This document shows positions 1-8,030 of a DNA stretch of 34,467 nucleotides, in pieces. Made by a program: the position numbers and the translations under genes. The stretch spans positions 1 to 34,467 of the forward strand of contig JAEUHJ010000126.1 in the NCBI GenBank assembly GCA_016795375.1, written 5' to 3'. Position 1 is the first letter of the stretch; every line of letters starts with the position of its first letter. This DNA comes from Verrucomicrobiaceae bacterium (GTDB lineage: Bacteria; Verrucomicrobiota; Verrucomicrobiia; Verrucomicrobiales; Verrucomicrobiaceae). The notes beneath the pieces are model-generated. The model saw nothing but the letters and a program-made list of their open reading frames with translations. It had not been told where the DNA came from and ran no database searches.

Positions 1-248
1 ACGAGGTTCGGATTCAGCTTCCGCGCGTGTTCCATCAACTCCACACCGCTGGCTCCCGGCATGCGCTGGTCGGTGAGCAGCAGGCCGATGCGCGGCCCGT
101 GCTGCTGGAGGATGCGAAAGCCGTCCGCCGCGTTGGTGGCCGTGTGGACGGTGTATTCGTCGCTGAAAATCTCCTTGAAGTAATGCAGCGCCTTCTCCTC
201 GTCATCGACGTAGAGGATGTGGTAGGGCGATGTCGGCGTGTCAGGCAT
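1..248 (-). CDS. Response regulator receiver domain protein (partial, C-terminus outside window)
   Basis: The minus-strand frame starts at an ATG at 248 and runs off the left edge, leaving about 82 residues. They match the first half of a CheY-like receiver domain: a hydrophobic strand (HILYVDDEE) carries the acidic pair that binds Mg2+, and LLLTDQRMPG carries the aspartate expected to be phosphorylated. The start lies 4 nt after the stop of the histidine kinase upstream, so the two are almost certainly co-transcribed and form a cognate two-component pair. The TDQRMPG pattern is common in response regulators with HD-GYP or other enzymatic outputs, but the output domain is not visible here, so the response cannot be named. 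Confidence 0.85.
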   Translation of the reverse strand, partial: MPDTPTSPYHILYVDDEEKALHYFKEIFSDEYTVHTATNAADGFRILQQHGPRIGLLLTDQRMPGASGVELMEHARKLNPNL

Positions 249-252
249 GGCT

Positions 253-1683
253 TCAGACGTTTGCAGGTTTCCCGAGGGTGAGCGTGAACTGCGTGTGGCT
301 GCCCTCCTCGGTGTCGATCTTCACCTCGCCGCCCATCTGCTGGATCAAGCGGAAGCAGATGCTCAGGCCCAGGCCCATGCCCTGCCCCACCTGCTTCGTG
401 GTGAAAAACGGATCGAAAATCTTCGACAGGTTCTCCTTCGGAATGCCGCTGCCGTTGTCCCGCACGATCAAATCCACGCCGTTCGTGGTCTCGACCGCCT
501 TCACCAGGATCGCAGGCTGCGGGCGGCCGGCCAGCGCGTCCATGCTGTTCTGTACAAAGTTCAGCAGCACCTGGATCAGATGGTTCTCATCCCCTTGCGC
601 CATGATGCCCGGCGGGATCTCGTCCACGAGCGTCACGCCGCGGTCGCTGATCTCCTTCGCCAGCAGCCGCAGCGCCTTGCGGGAGGTTTCATGCAGGTCG
701 ATAGGGCGCGAACCTCGATTCTCCGGGTGCGCAAAGGTGCGCAGGTCGGACACGATGGCTGACACGCGGTCGATCCCCTCGCCGATGTCGGCGGCGATGC
801 TGTTGAACGACTCCGCCACCTCCGGCGGCAGCGCCTTGCCCTTCTTCTTCAGCAGATAGACCGCTGACTTCACATAGTTCAGCGGGTTGTTGATCTCATG
901 CACGATGCCCGCGCCCAGGCGGCCGATGGAGGCGAGCTTCTCGCTCTGCGCGAGCTGCGCCTCGGTTTCGCGCAGGCGGTTCAGCGTCTCGGTGAGTTCG
1001 TCGTTCCGCGCCGCCAGCTCCTCGCGCTGGTCTTCCACTTTGCAACGGCTGGCGAACTCGCGCAGCCGGATCGCGTGATGCTGACGGCTGCCGAAGTAAA
1101 GCACCACGCAGTTCAGCAGGATGAAGCCCGTGTTGTTCACGAAGATGCCCAGCGCGCGCGGATCCCCCCCCCCGCGCAGATTGGGCAGCGTCGCCGCCAG
1201 ATACCCCAGCACCACCAGGCCGAGCGTGATCCCTATCTCCCGGAACGTCCAATGAAACACAAACGCCGTCGCCACGATGCACAGCGTCAGCCCCGCGTAA
1301 TACCCCGAGCCAGGATCCCCGCTGAGGTAAATCATGAAACAAATCATCAGCGCCGGCAGCAGCGGCAGCACCACGGGATACGCCCGGCTGTACTTCCGTC
1401 CCAGCGAGCCATTCAGTGCCAACAGCAGCGGCACGCAGCCCGCCGCGCAGGCCAGCCGCAGCATCAGAAACTCCCGAAACCGCTCCGGGTAGGCCATCCA
1501 GTCCAGGAAGCAGCACAGCGGCACCAGGATCATCACGAACCACGCCCCCATCCGCGCATTGCGCAGATTCAGCCCCATCTGTTCCTGCTCAAACCGGTCC
1601 GAGCGTGGCAAGGCGGCGGCAGGACCGCTGTTCACACAGGGATCCTGACTCGGAGCAATCAGGGGGCGATTGATCTCTGTCAT
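253..1683 (-). CDS. Membrane-bound sensor histidine kinase
   Basis: The product has 476 residues. The N-terminal half (about 46-198) holds around six hydrophobic segments and no large periplasmic loop, suggesting a membrane-embedded sensor. A short coiled coil (about 210-250) leads to a HisKA domain with the H-box GIVHEINNPLN (His262 phosphoacceptor) and a C-terminal HATPase with N-box NFVQNSMDAL, G1 box DNGSGIP and G2 box GMGLGLSI. The family autophosphorylates and passes the phosphate to a response regulator, here surely the receiver protein 4 nt downstream. The frame is open further upstream to 2055, but that part overlaps the divergent glycerate kinase and lacks family similarity. ATGs at 1698 and 1683 are both possible; 1683 fits the promoter at 1703-1730 better. 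The signal sensed is unknown. Confidence 0.9.
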   Translation of the reverse strand: MTEINRPLIAPSQDPCVNSGPAAALPRSDRFEQEQMGLNLRNARMGAWFVMILVPLCCFLDWMAYPERFREFLMLRLACAAGCVPLLLALNGSLGRKYSRAYPVVLPLLPALMICFMIYLSGDPGSGYYAGLTLCIVATAFVFHWTFREIGITLGLVVLGYLAATLPNLRGGGDPRALGIFVNNTGFILLNCVVLYFGSRQHHAIRLREFASRCKVEDQREELAARNDELTETLNRLRETEAQLAQSEKLASIGRLGAGIVHEINNPLNYVKSAVYLLKKKGKALPPEVAESFNSIAADIGEGIDRVSAIVSDLRTFAHPENRGSRPIDLHETSRKALRLLAKEISDRGVTLVDEIPPGIMAQGDENHLIQVLLNFVQNSMDALAGRPQPAILVKAVETTNGVDLIVRDNGSGIPKENLSKIFDPFFTTKQVGQGMGLGLSICFRLIQQMGGEVKIDTEEGSHTQFTLTLGKPANV

Positions 1684-1702
1684 AGCCGATAAAAACATAA
1701 CT

Positions 1703-1730
1703 ATTATAAATTTAATAATAAAGATGTCTT
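1703..1730 (-). promoter_or_regulatory. Putative sigma70-type promoter of the histidine kinase/response regulator pair
   Basis: On the minus strand there is an exact TATAAT (1708-1703) preceded, after 16 bp, by AAGACA (1730-1725), which matches four of six bases of the -35 consensus. The predicted start would lie near 1696, giving a short leader before the ATG at 1683. The surrounding 1684-1735 is markedly AT-rich against a GC-rich background, as expected for a promoter. This is an inference from sequence only. The rest of the divergent gap to 1848 shows no clear promoter for the glycerate kinase. Confidence 0.5.
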
Positions 1731-1848
1731 CAATGCAAGTCCTATCCAGGTCATTTTTGCCGCTTGTGTCCTTCCCGGCCCACTCCTGGAGATTCAAAAC
1801 GCACCCCGACTTGGCAAGGCAACTTGCGCTCGCCATCATGCCTCGCGC

Positions 1849-2976
1849 ATGCGCACTCTCATCGCCATCGACAAATTCAAAGGCTCCATCCCGGCCCCAG
1901 CAGCCGCCAAAGCCATCGAGACAGCGCTCAAACAGGCGATTCCCGGGGTCGAATGCGACGCCTGCCCCATCGCCGACGGCGGCGAAGGCACGACCGAAGC
2001 AGTGATCACCGCCCGGAAGGGGGAATGGTGCGAGGCAGCTTCTTTCGATGCCCAAAGCCGCCCCATCAGCGCCCGATACGGCCTGATCCGTGCCGGAAAC
2101 ACACTTGAATCCGTCATGGAGATGAGCGCCGCGTCGGGCCTCGCCATGGTCGGCGATCTGCCGCTCGATCCCGCCAGCGCCAACACCTGCGGCACGGGTT
2201 TGATGATTCAGAACGCCATCGGGCGCGGAGTCAGCCGCATCATCATCGGCATCGGCGGCAGCGCCACCAACGACGCCGGCATCGGCATGGCGGCGGCGCT
2301 CGGTTTTCGCTTCCTTGATGCCGGCGGTTCACCGCTCAGCCCGATCATGCAAAACATGGACAGGCTCGCGCGGATTGACGCCCCAGGCGACATCCTCACG
2401 CCGGAAATCCTCGTCGCCTGCGACGTGAACAATCCCCTTCTCGGCCCGCAAGGCTGCACCCGCGTCTATGGCCCGCAAAAAGGCGTGCGAGATTTCGAGT
2501 TCTTTGAATCCCGGCTCCAGCGCATCGCCGACATCTCGAAACGAGATCTCAGAGTCGATCATCGCGACGTTCCCGGCGCGGGTGCCGCCGGAGGACTCGG
2601 TTTCGGCCTCATGACCTTCTGCGGAGCCAGGCTCACCAGCGGCTTCGATTTGATCGCCGACATCATCCATCTGCGCGACCGCATCGCCGCCGCCGACCTC
2701 GTCATCACCGGCGAAGGCCGCCTTGACGCTCAAACGCTCCACGGCAAAGGCCCCATGGGCGTCGCTGAAATGGCCCACGCCATGAACAAGCCCGTCGCCG
2801 TCTTCGCCGGAGCCATCGAGGCCGAAGACCAGCTCCGCCCCCGCTTCGACCTGCTCTGCGCCATCAAACCTCAGGACATGCCCCTCGCCGAAGCCATGCG
2901 TCGCGGCCCCGAACTCCTCGAAGCCGCCGTCCTGCGGCAAGTCAACGCCTTGCGAGCACTTGCGCAAGCATCCTGA
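1849..2976 (+). CDS. glxK: Glycerate kinase (GlxK/GarK family)
   Basis: The 375-residue product is full length for the glycerate kinase type 1 family (PF02595). It opens with the typical IAIDKFKGS strand and shows IADGGEGT, the glycine-rich GIGGSATNDAGIGMAAALG segment, VACDVNNPLLGP, GAGAAGGLGFG and TGEGRLDAQT, all hallmarks of the family. The enzyme phosphorylates D-glycerate with ATP to 2-phosphoglycerate, feeding glyoxylate/tartronate or serine breakdown into lower glycolysis. The ATG at 1849 is the first in frame after the divergent AT-rich region and gives the canonical N-terminus. It lies 43 nt upstream of fabD on the same strand, so read-through is possible, though the two have no obvious metabolic link. 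No dedicated glyoxylate-pathway neighbour is present. Confidence 0.93.
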   Translation: MRTLIAIDKFKGSIPAPAAAKAIETALKQAIPGVECDACPIADGGEGTTEAVITARKGEWCEAASFDAQSRPISARYGLIRAGNTLESVMEMSAASGLAMVGDLPLDPASANTCGTGLMIQNAIGRGVSRIIIGIGGSATNDAGIGMAAALGFRFLDAGGSPLSPIMQNMDRLARIDAPGDILTPEILVACDVNNPLLGPQGCTRVYGPQKGVRDFEFFESRLQRIADISKRDLRVDHRDVPGAGAAGGLGFGLMTFCGARLTSGFDLIADIIHLRDRIAAADLVITGEGRLDAQTLHGKGPMGVAEMAHAMNKPVAVFAGAIEAEDQLRPRFDLLCAIKPQDMPLAEAMRRGPELLEAAVLRQVNALRALAQAS

Positions 2977-3019
2977 CCGTGCTCAATCCCTGTCCCGCAT
3001 CTATCAAACAACATCCAAC

Positions 3020-3943
3020 ATGAAAGCAGTTCTCCTCTTCGCCGGTCAGGGCGCTCAAAAAGTCGGCATGGGCAAAGACCTCGCCGAAGCCTTCCCCGCC
3101 GCGCGCGCCCTCTTTGACCAGGCCGATGCCGCCCTCGGCTATTCGCTCACAAACGTCATGTTCGAGGGGCCGATGGAGGAGCTCACCAAAACCAGCCGCT
3201 GCCAGCCCGCGCTCTACGCCCACGGCCTCGCCATCCTCGAAGTGCTCAAGTCGAAAGTCCCCGCGCTCGAAATCGCCGCCACTGCGGGCCTTTCGCTCGG
3301 TGAATTCACCGCGCACGCCGCCGCTGGCACCTTCGACTTCGCCACCGGCCTCAATCTCGTCTTCCAACGCGGCAGCTTCATGGAGGAAGCCTGCGAAAGC
3401 ACCAAGGGCGCCATGCTCGCCCTCCTCGGTGGCGAGGAAGCCGCCATCCGCCAGCTCGCTGCGGAATGCGCTGTCGATGTCGCAAACTTGAACGCACCCG
3501 GCCAGATCGTCCTCAGCGGCAGTGCTGAAGGCATCGCCGCCGCTGCGGCCAAATCGAAGGACAAAGGCATCAAGCGCGCGATCCCGCTGCCCGTCGCCGG
3601 CGCTTATCACAGCCGCTTGATGAAATCCGCGCAGGACAAGCTCGCCGCCGCCCTTGCCGCCGCGTCGATTCAAAGCCCGCGCGTGCCTGTCGTCTGCAAC
3701 TTCGAAGCCCGCCCCGTCTCCACGCCCGAGGAAATCCGCGCCACACTCACCAGCCAGGTCACCGGCAGCGTCCGCTGGGTGGAAAGCATGCAGCACCTCA
3801 TCGCCGCCGGTCACACGATCTTCATCGAACTCGGTCCCGACGCCACACTCGCCGGACTCATGGGCAAGATCGACAAATCCGTGAAGGTCATCTCCATCAA
3901 AGATGTCGCCTCGCTCGACGCGGCTGTTGCCCAGCTTCAATAA
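3020..3943 (+). CDS. fabD: Malonyl-CoA:acyl carrier protein transacylase FabD
   Basis: The 307-residue product, starting at the ATG at 3020, matches FabD over its full length. Visible are the N-terminal LLFAGQGAQKVGMG, the nucleophile elbow GLSLGE (Ser92), the substrate carboxylate-binding arginine in FQRGSF (Arg117) and the catalytic histidine in GAYHSRLM (His197). The enzyme moves malonyl from CoA to ACP, the first committed step of type II fatty acid synthesis in the cytoplasm. An earlier in-frame start at 2960 overlaps the glycerate kinase end and adds non-conserved residues, so it was not used. No other fab gene is adjacent, so this fabD lies outside the usual fabH-fabD-fabG-acpP cluster. 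The next gene begins 4 nt after its stop. Confidence 0.95.
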   Translation: MKAVLLFAGQGAQKVGMGKDLAEAFPAARALFDQADAALGYSLTNVMFEGPMEELTKTSRCQPALYAHGLAILEVLKSKVPALEIAATAGLSLGEFTAHAAAGTFDFATGLNLVFQRGSFMEEACESTKGAMLALLGGEEAAIRQLAAECAVDVANLNAPGQIVLSGSAEGIAAAAAKSKDKGIKRAIPLPVAGAYHSRLMKSAQDKLAAALAAASIQSPRVPVVCNFEARPVSTPEEIRATLTSQVTGSVRWVESMQHLIAAGHTIFIELGPDATLAGLMGKIDKSVKVISIKDVASLDAAVAQLQ

Positions 3944-3947
3944 AGCC

Positions 3948-4493
3948 ATGAAGCACCTGCTCTGCGTCCTGCTGATGCTCACCGGCATCACCTCCGCGCT
4001 CGAACTGCCCGCCACCGACGGCAAAAACTACGATCCGCTCGCGGCGAACGGCAAAAAGGCCGTCGTGCTGATCTTCGTCTCGCCGTTCTGTTCAACAACG
4101 AAGTCGTTCATGAAGGAGATCAACCAGATCGCCGCCGACTACGCCGACCAAACCGTCGTTTACCTCGTGCAATCCGATCCGGAGATCACCAAGGAGGTCG
4201 CGATGGAGCACGCCATCCTGTCCGAAGTCAAAGCCACCGTGCTGCTCGACAAGGAACAGATGCTCGCGAAGCAGGTGCAGGCCAGGATCACGCCCGAGGC
4301 CGTCGTCGTTTCCCCCGAAACCAAAACGCTCTACAAGGGCCGCATCAACGATCTCTACCTCGGTCCCACCAAGCGCCAGCGCAACGCCACCACCAAAGAA
4401 CTGCGCGACGCACTCGACGCCGTCCTCGCAGGCAAACCCGTGCCCGAACCTCAGCACGAAGCCCAGGGCTGCAAGATCGGCGGCATCAAGTGA
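3948..4493 (+). CDS. Secreted thioredoxin-fold (redoxin-like) protein
   Basis: The product has 181 residues. An N-terminal signal peptide (about 1-17, hydrophobic LLCVLLMLTGI) is followed by a thioredoxin-like fold: KAVVLIFVSPFCSTTKSF carries a peroxidatic-type Cys48, then come the helices and an ITPEAVVVSP segment with the cis-proline position. The partner cysteine of a CXXC motif is missing (CSTT). A second cysteine sits near the C-terminus in GCKIGG (Cys175), a feature I associate with redoxin-like proteins of planctomycetes and verrucomicrobia. It may act in the periplasm as a peroxiredoxin-like or disulfide-handling protein. The ATG at 3948 lies 4 nt after the fabD stop. It converges on the propeller gene with a gap of only 7 bp. 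The family assignment is fairly sure; the substrate is unknown. Confidence 0.8.
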   Translation: MKHLLCVLLMLTGITSALELPATDGKNYDPLAANGKKAVVLIFVSPFCSTTKSFMKEINQIAADYADQTVVYLVQSDPEITKEVAMEHAILSEVKATVLLDKEQMLAKQVQARITPEAVVVSPETKTLYKGRINDLYLGPTKRQRNATTKELRDALDAVLAGKPVPEPQHEAQGCKIGGIK

Positions 4494-4500
4494 GGCCCGC

Positions 4501-5937
4501 TCACTCCTTCAGGCAGTTCAGCGTGTAATACGCCATGCGATGCCACAACGGCGTGCCGTCCTTCGCCTTGAGTTGCGGCAGCCCTAGCTCATGCACATAA
4601 CCTTCTCGCAAATTGGCGATCGTCACATCGAGCATCATGCCGTCATCCGAGAGCTTCGCCTCGCTGATCTGCAACGGCTTCGCATCGAGTTCGGTACCGC
4701 CGTATTTGCTGGTGAAGGGATAGGTGTAGCTCTGACCGGTGATCTCGCCCAGCGAGGCCTTTTCGACGGGCAGGGTGAAGGTGAAGCGGAAGCCGGCCCG
4801 CGTGAGTTCCATCTTCCGCACATCCAGCGGCGTCTTTTTCGTCCACACATACTTTTGCAGGCCAAAAGGACGGTTTCCTTTGCTGTTCCAGCCGCGGTTT
4901 GATTCACCGACAATGAGCGACCCGTCCGGCAGAAAAGCCAGCGCCAGCGCGGCGCATTGCAGACCGTCCACAAACGGAAAACATGCACCCTGATATTCAC
5001 CGCCCACTTTTTCGAGGAAGACGCGGTTCACTCCGCTGAGCACGAACTCGCCCAGGAAGAGCTGTTTCTCGAACGGGCCGAATTTACCGCCGCTTTGGTC
5101 GCACGCGATACCGGTGGCGCTCTGGCCCATCTTCACATACGGCAGCCACACGGCGGGCGGGCAGTAGCCGCGGACGGACTTCATCGCCTCGGCGACGGTC
5201 AGCGTCCCGTCCGGCTGCCTCGCGTCGATTTTCACCGGCGATTCCGGCCGCATGGCATCGGGGATCGAATCCGCGTGCGCGAAATACGCCCCTTTCCGCG
5301 CATGAAACAAAGGCGTGGCGGGCATCCAGTTCCCCTGCTGGTCGGTGATAAAGATGTCACCCACCGCATTTTGCCCGATGCCGCATGGGCTGCGGAATCC
5401 TGCGCACCACGGCTCCAGCCTGCCCTGTGGCGACGTGCGCACCACCCAGCCGCGCCACAGCGTGTCCCCCTCGACGATGGGCTTGCCCATGCTGCAATTC
5501 AGCGAGGTGTAAAGATTGCCCGCCGCATCGAACACGGGGCCATAGGCATACTCGTGGTAGGCACCCGACACACCCCAGCCCGTGGCCGCAGTGAGGTACT
5601 CGTCCGCCTTGCCATCACCATCCGTGTCCCGCAGCTTTGTCACCTCCGCGCGTTGTGTGGCATACAGTGCGCCGTCATGCCAGGCGAGGCCCAATATCTC
5701 ATGCAGCCCGCTCGCGAATAGCTGGAAGCCCCCCTTCCCTTCGATCCAGACTTCACCTTTGCGCAACGCCACCGCCAGCCTGCCATCCCCCGTCACCGCC
5801 AGTCCGCTCGCCTCGAAATTCACGCCATCAGGCAGATCATACGTCTCGATTCGGTAGTAGTCCGGCTGCTTTTGCGCATGGAGCAAAGAGCAAAGGGCAA
5901 AGAGCCAGAAACTGAGACTGAGAACCTGGTTCACCAT
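4501..5937 (-). CDS. Secreted beta-propeller, PQQ-dependent sugar dehydrogenase-like protein
   Basis: The 478-residue product has a signal peptide (VLSLSFWLFALCSLLHAQ) followed by repeated propeller blades with motifs such as GLAVTGDGRLAVALRKGEVW, DTDGDGKADEYL, DAAGNLYTSLN, RSPCGIGQNAVGDIFITDQQGNW and ALAFLPDGSLIVGESNRGW. This is the soluble glucose/sorbosone dehydrogenase-like fold common in PVC bacteria, predicted periplasmic. It carries no CXXCH motif, so electrons would have to go to a separate carrier. The start overlaps the end of the five-haem cytochrome by 7 nt (ATGGTGA), implying translational coupling and supporting a joint redox role. Cofactor residues cannot be confirmed by eye, so the protein could instead be a non-catalytic binding propeller. 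The signal-peptide coding region contains a heptanucleotide repeat. Confidence 0.8.
   Translation of the reverse strand: MVNQVLSLSFWLFALCSLLHAQKQPDYYRIETYDLPDGVNFEASGLAVTGDGRLAVALRKGEVWIEGKGGFQLFASGLHEILGLAWHDGALYATQRAEVTKLRDTDGDGKADEYLTAATGWGVSGAYHEYAYGPVFDAAGNLYTSLNCSMGKPIVEGDTLWRGWVVRTSPQGRLEPWCAGFRSPCGIGQNAVGDIFITDQQGNWMPATPLFHARKGAYFAHADSIPDAMRPESPVKIDARQPDGTLTVAEAMKSVRGYCPPAVWLPYVKMGQSATGIACDQSGGKFGPFEKQLFLGEFVLSGVNRVFLEKVGGEYQGACFPFVDGLQCAALALAFLPDGSLIVGESNRGWNSKGNRPFGLQKYVWTKKTPLDVRKMELTRAGFRFTFTLPVEKASLGEITGQSYTYPFTSKYGGTELDAKPLQISEAKLSDDGMMLDVTIANLREGYVHELGLPQLKAKDGTPLWHRMAYYTLNCLKE
5881..5908. repeat. Heptanucleotide tandem repeat inside signal-peptide coding sequence
   Basis: Read on the plus strand this is two exact copies of GAGCAAA, one GGGCAAA and a decayed GAGCCAG, each 7 nt. 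They are directly followed by two copies of ACTGAG (5911-5922). On the coding (minus) strand the array encodes the hydrophobic core of the propeller's signal peptide, roughly LALFALCSLL-like residues. Three units equal 21 nt, so gain or loss of three copies would preserve the frame. Confidence 0.75.
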
Positions 5938-8009
5938 GACACGGCCTCCTTCGTTTCTTTGCCATCCACTTTCACCACGCGCTCAAATCCATCCTTGGCC
6001 GGTCGCAGCGTGTCCTCGACTTGTTTGCCATCCTGTTGATACAAAAATGTCGGCACGCCATCCTTGCCCACCTTGTAGCCGCCAAAGACGCGCCCGCCCG
6101 CTGCGGCGGGGAGTTCCTTCACCTCGGTCCCCAGCGGCTTGATGGGCGGCATGGCGCGATCCTGCCAGTTGCTCATGGCATCGAGGAAACGGCCCTTCCA
6201 GAGGATGGCCCAGCGGCTCTGCTTCGCGTCGAACGCGGCATTCAAACCGCCAGGGAAGCCGACGCCGATGGCGTGTGTGCCGGCACCTTCAATGAAGCTG
6301 CGGAAGATGACGGGGCTCTTGTCAGGTTTGATCTCGAAGTCTGCGGCGGAGGCGAGTCCTTCCGGCAGCGGCTGGCCTTCGACTTCGCGGAGGTAAGTCC
6401 AGATGCTCTCGATGTCCTTGTCCGCCGTTTTGCGCCCTGCAAACATCGGCGGCATGACGGTGCCGGGCTGCGTGGCCTGCGGATTGAGCAGCAGTTCTTT
6501 GAAATAGGCCGGTTGGAGCCGCTCCACAGCGTGGGTGAGGCGGATCACCGGCGGGCCGAGTGATTTGCGATCTTTGAGACCGTGGCAGGAGACGCAGGCA
6601 AGGCCCGTGGCACCAAGCAGTTTGCGCCCGAGTTCGGCGCGATGATGTTTTTCAAGTCCGCTGACGTCAATCTGCACCGGCGGATCGAGCTTGTCCGCAT
6701 CGTTGAAAGCGCGGACGAGCATTTCCGTCTGCGCCTGGCCGAAATCCGGCATCCGTGTGTCCATGTAGGGACGCACGCCGCCGCCGTGGCCCCACAGAAT
6801 TTTTTCAAACCAGCCTTGAGTGAGCTTCCGGCCCGCCTTGTCCAGATTAGGCGGCAGATGACCAAGCTGCCCGATCGACTCGGCCGTCGAATCGTTCACG
6901 CCGAAATATTGTGCACGAGGCTCCTCCGGCCCGCCTTTGCCATCACGATCATGGCACGCATAGCAGTTCAGACGCGACATCTGCCAGTCCACCTCTTGCT
7001 GTGCCGTGAGCTGCGGTGCTGGCTTCCGAATCTCCGCCAGCGCCAGGCGCAGCGCGCGTTTCTCCAAGTCGCTCAAGTCGAAGCGCGGCGTGCCGCTCGG
7101 CTGTTTGTTGGCCATGCAACCTTTGCTGGCGTCCAGTCCCGCCAGTCCCGCCTGGCGTACCCGCCCGGACTGGAGGCCAGTTTGATGACACGCCACACAG
7201 TTCATCTTCTCAAAGACCTCCCTGCCCTTCGCCGCCCCCTGTTTCGGAATCTTCAACGCTGCGCGCGCAACCGCCTTCTCGGCGACGCGGCCCACATGCA
7301 GGTACGCCGCGATGTCTGACGCCTCCTGACCGCTCAGGCGCATGTCCGGCATTCGGCCCGCCGGGCGGAACACACGCGGATTCTTCAAAAAGAAAGACAA
7401 CGCCGTGAAGTCATAGGCATCTGCCAGCGATATGGGGACGGATGCGTTGCCAGGCTTCTCGATCTCCGCATCCGCAGGCGCTTTGACTGGCCGCGCGTCC
7501 TTCGCCGGCTCGTGGCAGGCCACGCAGCCGACCTTGTGATACAGCAGCCTTCCGCGTTCCGCGTCGCCGGCAGGCACTTCCGGCGCTTTCCCTTTCAGGG
7601 TCTCCAGGTATTCCACCAGCGCCTCGACTTTTTCATCATCACCTTCCTCGCCTGCGAACATCCCGGGCATCTGCGTGCCTTTTTTGCGCGTTTGCGGACT
7701 GCGCACCATCAGCCACAGCGTGTCGGCGTCGAGGCGTGAACCCACCGCGCTCAAATCCGGCCCCGGCTTCGCCTTCAATCGATCCGCCCATGACACCGGC
7801 GCGGCGTGACATGCGATGCAATTCAATTCCGCCAGCAGCAACAGCCCGCCATTCACCAAATGTTCGTCAGGATCCTCCGGGATGTTGAACTGGTCGAAAG
7901 TGTAAACAAAAGCGTGGTTGATCGGCTCGGCCTGGAGCGGGTGCGCCCTGGAATGGCTGCAAAAGAGCGCATAAACCGCAAAGAGTAGGACGGCCTGGAT
8001 TCGGTTCAT
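5931..8009 (-). CDS. Pentahaem c-type cytochrome, secreted
   Basis: The 692-residue product has an N-terminal signal peptide (VLLFAVYALFCSHSRA) and five CXXCH haem c motifs: CIACH (Cys64), CVACH (Cys162), CVACH (Cys271), CYACH (Cys349) and CVSCH (Cys472). Likely axial methionines follow in MPGM, GRMPDM, TRMPDF and MPPM. This is a string of mono-haem cytochrome c-like modules in one polypeptide, as often found in planctomycetes and verrucomicrobia. The last 130 or so residues carry no haem motif and may form a separate beta domain. It is predicted to be a periplasmic electron carrier. The 7-nt overlap with the downstream propeller gene suggests it takes electrons from that protein, which is an inference. 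The DJ-1/PfpI gene ends 21 nt upstream. Confidence 0.9.
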   Translation of the reverse strand: MNRIQAVLLFAVYALFCSHSRAHPLQAEPINHAFVYTFDQFNIPEDPDEHLVNGGLLLLAELNCIACHAAPVSWADRLKAKPGPDLSAVGSRLDADTLWLMVRSPQTRKKGTQMPGMFAGEEGDDEKVEALVEYLETLKGKAPEVPAGDAERGRLLYHKVGCVACHEPAKDARPVKAPADAEIEKPGNASVPISLADAYDFTALSFFLKNPRVFRPAGRMPDMRLSGQEASDIAAYLHVGRVAEKAVARAALKIPKQGAAKGREVFEKMNCVACHQTGLQSGRVRQAGLAGLDASKGCMANKQPSGTPRFDLSDLEKRALRLALAEIRKPAPQLTAQQEVDWQMSRLNCYACHDRDGKGGPEEPRAQYFGVNDSTAESIGQLGHLPPNLDKAGRKLTQGWFEKILWGHGGGVRPYMDTRMPDFGQAQTEMLVRAFNDADKLDPPVQIDVSGLEKHHRAELGRKLLGATGLACVSCHGLKDRKSLGPPVIRLTHAVERLQPAYFKELLLNPQATQPGTVMPPMFAGRKTADKDIESIWTYLREVEGQPLPEGLASAADFEIKPDKSPVIFRSFIEGAGTHAIGVGFPGGLNAAFDAKQSRWAILWKGRFLDAMSNWQDRAMPPIKPLGTEVKELPAAAGGRVFGGYKVGKDGVPTFLYQQDGKQVEDTLRPAKDGFERVVKVDGKETKEAVSW

Positions 8010-8030
8010 TTTTGCGTTCCTTGCGACAAA

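Noticed and set aside
1811..1830. GCAAG-GCAA-CTTGC hairpin upstream of the glycerate kinase
   Set aside because: A 5-bp stem is too short to support a riboswitch or attenuator, and no wider conserved RNA structure was seen.
1684..2055. N-terminal extension of the membrane histidine kinase to 2055
   Set aside because: It would start with TTG, overlap the divergent glycerate kinase by 200 nt and cross the AT-rich promoter region.
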